Assembly: GCF_001424405.1 (NCBI RefSeq)
Contig: NZ_LMPS01000001.1
Span: 1,671,999 to 1,735,998 of the forward strand
Length of the DNA: 64,000 nucleotides
From: Dyadobacter sp. Leaf189
GTDB lineage: Bacteria > Bacteroidota > Bacteroidia > Cytophagales > Spirosomataceae
Reading direction: 5' to 3'
The notes under the pieces are model-generated. The model was given only the letters and a program-made list of their open reading frames with translations, was not told the DNA's origin and made no database searches. This document shows, piece by piece, positions 55,220-61,376 of the stretch; the stretch's first letter is position 1, and each line of letters opens with the position of its first letter. The position numbers were made by a program, and so were the translations under genes.

Positions 55220-55226
55220 ATACCTT

Positions 55227-56432
55227 ATGAGCAGACCTCTCAATGTGACGGCTAACAGCAAGATTAAAGACCCGGGACGTATCATTCTCGGTTACCTCGC
55301 TAACAATGGCGGCATGACTCTGCCGGAACTTGGAAAGCATATCAATGTGAGCGTCCCGAAAGTGACGACACTTGTGAATGAACTGAAAAAAGATGGTCTC
55401 GTACAGGATTATGGCAAGATCGATTCTTCAAGCGGTCGCAAACCTACACTCTACGGAGTAGCCCCCGACGCGGCTTATTTCTTGGGAGTAGATGTAAAGC
55501 AAAGCTATATCAGCTTGGGGCTGTCCGACCTCGATAAAACCCTGGTAAAGAACTCCGGCAAGATTCCCTACAATTTAGAGAACACCGTCGCATCCCGCGA
55601 TGCGCTCTGCGATCATATCCTTACATTCATTCAGGAGCTTACCATTGATAAAAACAAGATCCAGGGTGTCGGGATCAACCTTTCCGGGCGCGTCAATTAC
55701 AAAACGGGCCATAGCTACAGCTACTTCAATTTTGACGAGCGGCCGCTGAGCAAGATCGTGGAAGAGAAGATAGGGTACCCGGTTTACCTCGAAAACGATT
55801 CCCGCGCAATGGCTTTCGGCGAGTTCTGTATGGGCGCGGTGGAAGGTGAAAAAGACGTATTGTTTTTAAACCTGGATTATGGAATTGCGGTCGGGATTTT
55901 AATGGATGGCCAGCTCTATTATGGCAAGTCGGGCTATGCAGGCGAATTCGGGCACATGCCCATTTTTGATAACGAATTTATTTGTCGGTGTGGCAAAAAA
56001 GGCTGCCTTGAAACCCAGGCATCCGGCTGGGCGCTGGTACGTATGTTCCGCGAGAAGCTGCTGGAAGGCTCATCCTCACTGATCACCTCGAAGGTGAGCA
56101 GTAATGCAGAAATAACCATGGAAGACATTATCGAAGCCGCCATAGCGGACGATGTACTCGCCATTGAGCTGATCGCAAAGTTGGGCGAAAACCTGGGTAG
56201 GGGAGTCGCATCGCTCATCAATGTCTTCAATCCCGAACTCGTCATTTTGGGCGGAAGTCTCATGGAAACGGGTGAATACATCTGGTTACCCATCAAAACA
56301 GCGATCAACAAATATTCCCTCAGCCTGGTCAATAACGACACAAAGCTCACTATCTCGAAACTGGGCGAAAATGCAGGGCTACTAGGCGCCTGTTTGCTTG
56401 TAAGAAACAGATTTCTCGATCTTGCGGAGTAG
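55227..56432 (+). CDS. ROK family transcriptional regulator (NagC/XylR-like)
   Basis: An N-terminal winged HTH (about 10-80, GGMTLPELGKHINVSVPKVT) is joined to a ROK sugar-binding/kinase-like domain. The ROK zinc motif is FICRCGKKGCLETQASG, and the phosphate-loop region reads GVDVKQSYISLGLSD. Such proteins repress sugar operons and are released by a sugar or sugar phosphate. It lies 7 nt after the transporter gene, so it probably controls this locus, in addition to the ECF/FecR control at its other end. Confidence 0.93.
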   Translation: MSRPLNVTANSKIKDPGRIILGYLANNGGMTLPELGKHINVSVPKVTTLVNELKKDGLVQDYGKIDSSSGRKPTLYGVAPDAAYFLGVDVKQSYISLGLSDLDKTLVKNSGKIPYNLENTVASRDALCDHILTFIQELTIDKNKIQGVGINLSGRVNYKTGHSYSYFNFDERPLSKIVEEKIGYPVYLENDSRAMAFGEFCMGAVEGEKDVLFLNLDYGIAVGILMDGQLYYGKSGYAGEFGHMPIFDNEFICRCGKKGCLETQASGWALVRMFREKLLEGSSSLITSKVSSNAEITMEDIIEAAIADDVLAIELIAKLGENLGRGVASLINVFNPELVILGGSLMETGEYIWLPIKTAINKYSLSLVNNDTKLTISKLGENAGLLGACLLVRNRFLDLAE

Positions 56433-56549
56433 TGGCGGGTTTCTGTTTTCAGAACAAACTCACAGAGTAAGTTTTGAGGAAAGCCGGGTTTATGTATGAT
56501 GTCAATGCAGATTGACCTTCGTCAATAATTCTTGAAACCATACTGCTTC

Positions 56550-57971
56550 ATGTTACGCCAGATACTGCAATGCCTTGTACTTGTTGCCTTGTTTGTAGGA
56601 AATGTACAAGGCCAGGACAAACAACCTCAATTTGCGGCATTGTTTGATTCTCTCAAAAACTTCAATGGATCCGTACTGATTTCGCATCAGGGCAAATTAC
56701 TGTTTCAAAAAGCTTACGGCATTGCTGATCAATCCACAAACCGCCAGCTCACCACTGAATCGGTATTTGAACTGGCCTCGGTTTCGAAAGCTTTTACGGG
56801 TATTGGCATCATGCAGCTAAAAGAAAAAGGCTTGCTGTCTTATGACGATTCCTTACGTAAATTCTTTCCGGAACTGCCATATGCGGGTGTTTCGGTCAGA
56901 CACCTTTTGGCAAACACATCTGGCATTCCGGACTTCCTGGGGTGGACAGAGGAGGAGATCAACGTCAATGCAAAAAACACGAATGCAGCAATTCTTGGCA
57001 TTTTACCCAAAAAGTTTGCTGCTGTTGCATTCGCTCCGGGTTTGCGATTCCTGTATTCCAATACCAACTATGTACTGCTGGCAAGTATCATTGAAAAAGT
57101 ATCCGGCTTGTCGTACGCGGAGTACATGAGAAAGCATATTTTCCTGCCTTGTGGAATGTCCAATACTGTGGTTTCACCGAGATATGCAGATAAGCTGCCG
57201 AAAGACTATGCATTCGATTATGCCTGGGATGGAAGTGAAAATCGCTTCTTACCTGCGGATAGCCTGAAACGGTATATCCACTATTTATCTGGAGTCACAG
57301 GCGCATTTGGCGTGATCAGTAATACGGCAGACCTGTACAAATGGTGCCGCGCGCTTAACACGAATTTGCTGGTGAGTGAAGCAACAAAAAAGGAGGCTCT
57401 TTCTCCTGTTAAACTCGCAAGTTCTGGTGAGACCGCCGGGTTGTACCCGGGACTTCCCTACGTTTTCGGGTGGCAGCTTTTGGAAGATCCTCCGGTGAGT
57501 GGAGATATGTTTTCCTCGGGAAATTATGGGGGGTATAGATCGCTGGTTGTCAACAAGGTATCGCAGGATCAGATCGTCATCATTCTGTGCAATATGGGCG
57601 AAACCAGTGACGTGATTTCCCTTATGAATAGTGTGGAAGAAATCTTTGAAGGTGCTCCTGTTTCGCCGCCGGACGAGAAAGAAATGCGAAAAGGCATTAA
57701 GCTCTCGTCGGAGCAGATGCGGGCACTCCAAGGTACCTACACAACAAAGGATGGAACCTTTCCACCTATGAAAATCAGGTGTATCGGAAACAGATTGTAT
57801 GCAAAGTTTGGTGAAACCATGGAGCAGAATATCTTTCCGGAATCTGCGGATACTTTCTTCGTAACCGGCACGGACGGGAAGGTAATATTTAACAGGAACA
57901 ACCAGGGCGCAGTGATTTCTCTCTCACTGAATGGCGCCGGTATGAGTCAGACTTTCTTTTTGAATCAGTAA
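56550..57971 (+). CDS. Serine hydrolase, beta-lactamase/class C-like
   Basis: The start is placed at the ATG at 56550 (MLRQILQCLVLVALFVGNVQG, a signal peptide); a TTG 18 nt earlier adds only six residues. The catalytic motifs are SVSK (Ser77, Lys80) and YSN in FLYSNTNYVLL. The C-terminal 90 residues (GTYTTKDGTFPPMKI onward) are a beta domain often attached to such hydrolases. It may act on peptidoglycan peptides or small esters/amides; a true beta-lactamase role cannot be claimed. It stands alone. Confidence 0.88.
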   Translation: MLRQILQCLVLVALFVGNVQGQDKQPQFAALFDSLKNFNGSVLISHQGKLLFQKAYGIADQSTNRQLTTESVFELASVSKAFTGIGIMQLKEKGLLSYDDSLRKFFPELPYAGVSVRHLLANTSGIPDFLGWTEEEINVNAKNTNAAILGILPKKFAAVAFAPGLRFLYSNTNYVLLASIIEKVSGLSYAEYMRKHIFLPCGMSNTVVSPRYADKLPKDYAFDYAWDGSENRFLPADSLKRYIHYLSGVTGAFGVISNTADLYKWCRALNTNLLVSEATKKEALSPVKLASSGETAGLYPGLPYVFGWQLLEDPPVSGDMFSSGNYGGYRSLVVNKVSQDQIVIILCNMGETSDVISLMNSVEEIFEGAPVSPPDEKEMRKGIKLSSEQMRALQGTYTTKDGTFPPMKIRCIGNRLYAKFGETMEQNIFPESADTFFVTGTDGKVIFNRNNQGAVISLSLNGAGMSQTFFLNQ

Positions 57972-57975
57972 CAAG

Positions 57976-58018
57976 GCCCCTCGATCATCGGGGGCATTGC
58001 AGGAGCTCCCGGGAGCTC
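57976..58018. terminator. Hairpin and 16-bp palindrome between convergent genes
   Basis: GCCCC (57976-57980) pairs with GGGGC (57991-57995) with a short inner CGA/TCG stem and a bulged T. It is followed by the perfect palindrome GAGCTCCCGGGAGCTC at 58003-58018. They lie between two gene ends and probably serve as a bidirectional terminator. Confidence 0.5.
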
Positions 58019-58027
58019 AATCGCTAG

Positions 58028-58729
58028 TTACTTGCCAATTTTCGAGAACACGTACAACGTTTCCGTTGCAATCTGCCGGCAGCGCTCGTCGTATTTTGCT
58101 GTTTCCTGCGCTGTACCGTCGAATGCTTTCGGGTCGTCATACGGTATAGCAACGCGTTTTGAAGCGCCGTTGACAACCGGGCACGCTTCATCGGCCTGGG
58201 AGCATGTCATGATGGCGCAGAAATCTTTTTGAGGATTGGCGGCATCGTTATATTTCTTGGAAAACGCTTTTAAAGGCGCAGCGTCGGGCGCATAGCGAAC
58301 GTCATAAATCGGGTTTTTACCATCAGCTGTTTTCGAAATCTCAAAGCCCGCCCGCTTGCAGGCGGCGACTGCTCTCTCGTTGAATGCGCTGATCTCCGTC
58401 CCGCCAGAGTACGTTTTTACATTCGGAATGCCATAGTAAGCAGCAGCAGTAGCTGCCCAGATCTGTCCGAAATGACTTCTTCTCGAATTGTGGGTGCAAA
58501 TGTAAGTCAGTTCAACAGGCTGGTCCGCGGCAACCCGCTGCTGGATGAAAAGGGCGATTTTATCAAGCTCCGTGATCCGGTCAGCCGGGATTTCTGAAAA
58601 ACCAGCTTTGGCTGTTTCAATGTATTTTGTGAGTGCGCTATTAAGCTTTTGCTTTTCGCTCAGATCGTTGGATTGCATGGTTGTGGCGAAGGTTAATAGT
58701 GTAATAATCGACAAATTGATCAGGTTCAT
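58028..58729 (-). CDS. Low-molecular-weight protein tyrosine phosphatase / arsenate reductase-like
   Basis: The active-site loop is C-x5-R: ICTHNSRRSHFG (Cys78 to Arg84). The later VAIPYDDPKAFDGT supplies the general-acid Asp region. This fold is shared by LMW tyrosine phosphatases and ArsC of the thioredoxin-linked type; the position beside ArsR favours a role in arsenate handling. The first 18 residues (MNLINLSIITLLTFATTM) are hydrophobic and could be a signal peptide; a start at the second Met (58678) would make it cytoplasmic. It is divergent from the arsR-type gene across a region with operator-like repeats. Confidence 0.85.
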   Translation of the reverse strand: MNLINLSIITLLTFATTMQSNDLSEKQKLNSALTKYIETAKAGFSEIPADRITELDKIALFIQQRVAADQPVELTYICTHNSRRSHFGQIWAATAAAYYGIPNVKTYSGGTEISAFNERAVAACKRAGFEISKTADGKNPIYDVRYAPDAAPLKAFSKKYNDAANPQKDFCAIMTCSQADEACPVVNGASKRVAIPYDDPKAFDGTAQETAKYDERCRQIATETLYVFSKIGK

Positions 58730-58751
58730 GTCCGGTGTAGGTTATAAATCA

Positions 58752-58809
58752 ATCGTAAATATACGATAGACTTGATCAGACTTAAAAATATTTATCGTAA
58801 TATTGCAAT
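58752..58809. promoter_or_regulatory. ArsR-type operator candidates in the divergent promoter
   Basis: ATCGTA-AATA-TACGAT at 58752-58767 is a perfect inverted repeat. ATCGTAATATTGCAAT at 58794-58809 is an imperfect copy. A third copy with perfect core GTAATATTAC stands at 59199-59208 before the third gene. The shared start ATCGTAAWAT suggests binding by the ArsR-type regulator encoded at 58837. Confidence 0.55.
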
Positions 58810-58836
58810 TAATAAAGTGAGCTTTATATTCGCATC

Positions 58837-59169
58837 ATGGGAGCTACCAAAACCGAAGTATTCACCGAACAACAGAACCGCATTGCTGATCTGGCAAAAG
58901 CATTTTCACACCCGGCCAGGGTTGCGATCCTGCAGTTGCTGGTAGCAAGGAAAGCCTGCGTGTGCGGCGACCTGGTGGAAGAGCTGGATCTTGCGCAGGC
59001 AACAGTTTCCCAGCATTTGAAGGAATTAAAAAGGATAGGGATCATCCAGGGTGAAATCAATCCGCCGAGGGTATGCTATTGCATCAACCCGGTGGTATGG
59101 GAGGAAGCGCGGAAAACCTTCGGGTCGCTGCTGGACACTTTCGCTCTTACCAGTTCCTGCTGTAACTAG
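58837..59169 (+). CDS. ArsR/SmtB family metal(loid)-responsive repressor
   Basis: A 110-residue winged HTH repressor: [20 protein letters not shown], the [10 protein letters not shown] motif in helix 3 (the ELCVCDL-type arsenite/metal site), recognition helix [18 protein letters not shown], and a C-terminal SSCC. Cys residues in CVCGD and the C-terminal pair could bind arsenite or a soft metal. It is divergent from the LMW phosphatase gene and 57 nt upstream of the DUF6428-like gene. Confidence 0.92.
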   Translation: MGATKTEVFTEQQNRIADLAKAFSHPARVAILQLLVARKACVCGDLVEELDLAQATVSQHLKELKRIGIIQGEINPPRVCYCINPVVWEEARKTFGSLLDTFALTSSCCN

Positions 59170-59198
59170 GCAGTCCCTTTTTTTTAAGTATATCAATC

Positions 59199-59208
59199 GT
59201 AATATTAC
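59199..59208 (+). promoter_or_regulatory. Operator-like palindrome before the DUF6428-like gene
   Basis: GTAATATTAC is a perfect 10-nt palindrome preceded by ATC, matching the sites in front of the ArsR gene. It lies 18 nt before the start codon, consistent with repression by the same regulator. Confidence 0.5.
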
Positions 59209-59226
59209 ATTTAAATAACAGAAAAC

Positions 59227-59799
59227 ATGAGCCAGTCAGATCAAGAGTTACAAGCGCCGGTGACCTGGGGTAATTTCAAGAAGATACTCGAACAAAACCC
59301 CGATTTACACCTGCAATTCCAGTACGCAGAGGGCAAGTTTGTCGATAGTTCCTACCATATTACCGAGATAAAGCAGGCGCCGATTGTATCTGTGGATTGC
59401 GGCGGACAAATGAACAGCTGGACGGAAGTGATCGTGCAACTCTGGGAGCCTTCGGTAAAAGAAGCAGAGCGCTCCATGAAAGTGGGTAAGGCACTCAAAA
59501 TTGTGAATCTCGTCGAAAAAACGCTGCCGCTGAATCCGAATGCAACGGTTAAGATCGAGTTTGGTAATTCCAGATTTGATACACGCCAGATGTATCCGGG
59601 TGAATTCAGGGTTGACAATGAAACCTTCACCGTTAACCTTGTCCCTGATTTTACCCAATGCAAGGCCCTCTCGCGTAACCAGAGCTGCGGTACTTCGTCA
59701 ACGGATACATCCTGCTGCGGACCAGCGCCTGTGAAAGAGGAGCTGAAATTGGTTGAAAATGAAAGCGCAAGCTGCCGCCCCGGTTCAGGATGCTGCTAA
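59227..59799 (+). CDS. DUF6428-like Cys-rich protein
   Basis: Residues 1-150 fit the DUF6428 group found next to ArsR genes in Bacteroidota (PVTWGNFKKILEQNPDLHLQ, IKQAPIVSVDCGGQMNSWTE). The C-terminal tail is Cys-rich: SCGTSSTDTSCCGPAP and SASCRPGSGCC, with CC pairs well suited to bind arsenite or a soft metal. It is cytoplasmic. It is preceded by a copy of the ArsR-type operator. The function is unknown; metal(loid) buffering or delivery is a reasonable guess from the tail and neighbours. Confidence 0.8.
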   Translation: MSQSDQELQAPVTWGNFKKILEQNPDLHLQFQYAEGKFVDSSYHITEIKQAPIVSVDCGGQMNSWTEVIVQLWEPSVKEAERSMKVGKALKIVNLVEKTLPLNPNATVKIEFGNSRFDTRQMYPGEFRVDNETFTVNLVPDFTQCKALSRNQSCGTSSTDTSCCGPAPVKEELKLVENESASCRPGSGCC

Positions 59800-59913
59800 G
59801 CCTGGTTACTTCCCGGATTAAAGTTGGTGTAGCGTGGAGTTCAAAGGACAATTACAAACGTAGTAGCCGTTAATTGTTTATTTTTAGCTTTTATTTGACA
59901 CCATTTCTGTGGA

Positions 59914-60684
59914 ATGAACCTGAACATGAGGCCCAAGTTTCAAAGCATAAGCGATGCTGTAATAGAAAAGATCAAGTCTGGGGAATTGCAGCCTGGTGAC
60001 AAGATCCCTTCTGAAAACGAGCTGATTAAGAACTTCAACGTCAGCAATACAACCGCTCGTAAAAGTCTGCTTGAGATTGAAAACAAAGGCTGGGCGAAAC
60101 GCATTAAAGGGAAAGGGACCTTCGTACTGAACCGGACCGTAGACCATCACCTGATCCGCACATTAGGCTCCATTTACGCCACCCGCCGCGGCTTTCACGA
60201 AAGTCTGCTGGCAGAAGGATTTGAACCGCATAACCTGGTACTCGAAAAAACGGTACTGGAAGACGGTATCTCCTCCCAGATTGGCGGGAAGCATTTCATT
60301 ATCGACGGGCCCGTTTTGAAGATCCACCAGCTGCGCTACGCTGACGATGAGATCATTAAAGACGAAATCAAATACATTTCACTGCGGTTATGCCCGAAGA
60401 TCAACCGGATGCCGACGGAGATTTCCTATTTCAAAGTGTATGAAGATACTTATCGCCTGCGCATTGAGGAAGTGAAACAAACCCTTGGCGTGGAAATCAT
60501 GGACCCGGATTCGGAGACCAACAATTTCGAGCTGAACCATTCCACGCCGATGTTCATCTTGGACAGTGCGGTGATTTGCAAGGGAGAAAAAATCGTGGAA
60601 ATTGAGCGTTCCTACTATCGCGGCGACAAGTACAAATTTGCGATCAGCGCCAACCCGGACTACGAAAATCCTGATCAGAAATAG
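59914..60684 (+). CDS. GntR family transcriptional regulator (UTRA type)
   Basis: The N-terminal winged HTH (about 5-75) has GELQPGDKIPSENELIKNFN and VSNTTARKSLLEIENKGWAK with the KGKGTFV wing. The C-terminal 175 residues fit a UTRA-like ligand domain (LEDGISSQIGGKHF, then VEIERSYYRGDKYKFAI at the end). UTRA regulators sense small molecules, often sugars. The downstream genes are convergent and concern glycan degradation, so it may control them. Its last 10 nt overlap the 3' end of the SGNH hydrolase gene. An alternative start at 59926 would remove four residues. Confidence 0.92.
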   Translation: MNLNMRPKFQSISDAVIEKIKSGELQPGDKIPSENELIKNFNVSNTTARKSLLEIENKGWAKRIKGKGTFVLNRTVDHHLIRTLGSIYATRRGFHESLLAEGFEPHNLVLEKTVLEDGISSQIGGKHFIIDGPVLKIHQLRYADDEIIKDEIKYISLRLCPKINRMPTEISYFKVYEDTYRLRIEEVKQTLGVEIMDPDSETNNFELNHSTPMFILDSAVICKGEKIVEIERSYYRGDKYKFAISANPDYENPDQK

Positions 60685-61376
60685 GGGAGCAGCTCTTTTA
60701 CAATGAGCATGTGCCCGGCCTCATTCGGGTGATTTACCGAAGCCATTACTTCCTTCAACTTTCCTTGCCGGGCCACTTCTTTAAACTTCGCATTGGGATC
60801 CGCCAAACCTACCTGATGTTCGTTTGCGAGCGATTTGATCATTGCAATGTAAGGTTCCAGTGGGTTGGCTGCATCATTGATCTCAATGCGCTGGTCGGGT
60901 GAAGGAGTAAGTAAAATCACCTTGATATGCTTGTCCAACGCAGCCCTAATCATCTTTTCCCAGGCTTCCTTCACTTTTGTAAGATCCGAGAAACGGTCGT
61001 TTAATGCATAATCGATAAAAAGCACATCGGGCTTGTGAACCAGCACGTCGCTCTCGAAACGGGTTTGCCCTTTAATCGAATTTTCACCGCCGATCGCTGT
61101 TACAATCACATTGATCACCGCATACGGATACTTTTCTTTCAGGCTTTTCAGCACCAGGTTAGGGTACGATTGTAGCGTATTCACCTCGTGCCGGTCGCCA
61201 TATCCCGCGGGCACCGAATGCCCGTGAAACACCAGATTGATCATCCTGTTTTTAGGCCATTGAATAGTCAATTCATGCTTGATGCTGTCCAGGTACTTAC
61301 CAGCCTCGGCAACCTGGGAATATGCTGAAACGGGTATCGCTAAGCTCAAAAGGAACAGTGCAAATAACTTTTTCAT
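60675..61376 (-). CDS. Secreted SGNH/GDSL-type hydrolase
   Basis: The signal peptide ends near SAYSQ. The SGNH blocks can be followed: block I is LVFHGHSVPAGYGD (with GHS rather than GDS, Ser kept), block II is VTAIGGENS (Gly), block III is FIDYALNDR (Asn), and block V is NHPNEAGHM (His). It is probably an acetyl- or other carbohydrate esterase. It overlaps the upstream GH106-like gene by ATGA, so the two are coupled, and removal of ester groups from the polysaccharide cut by the GH106-like enzyme is a likely role. Confidence 0.87.
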   Translation of the reverse strand: MKKLFALFLLSLAIPVSAYSQVAEAGKYLDSIKHELTIQWPKNRMINLVFHGHSVPAGYGDRHEVNTLQSYPNLVLKSLKEKYPYAVINVIVTAIGGENSIKGQTRFESDVLVHKPDVLFIDYALNDRFSDLTKVKEAWEKMIRAALDKHIKVILLTPSPDQRIEINDAANPLEPYIAMIKSLANEHQVGLADPNAKFKEVARQGKLKEVMASVNHPNEAGHMLIVKELLPYF

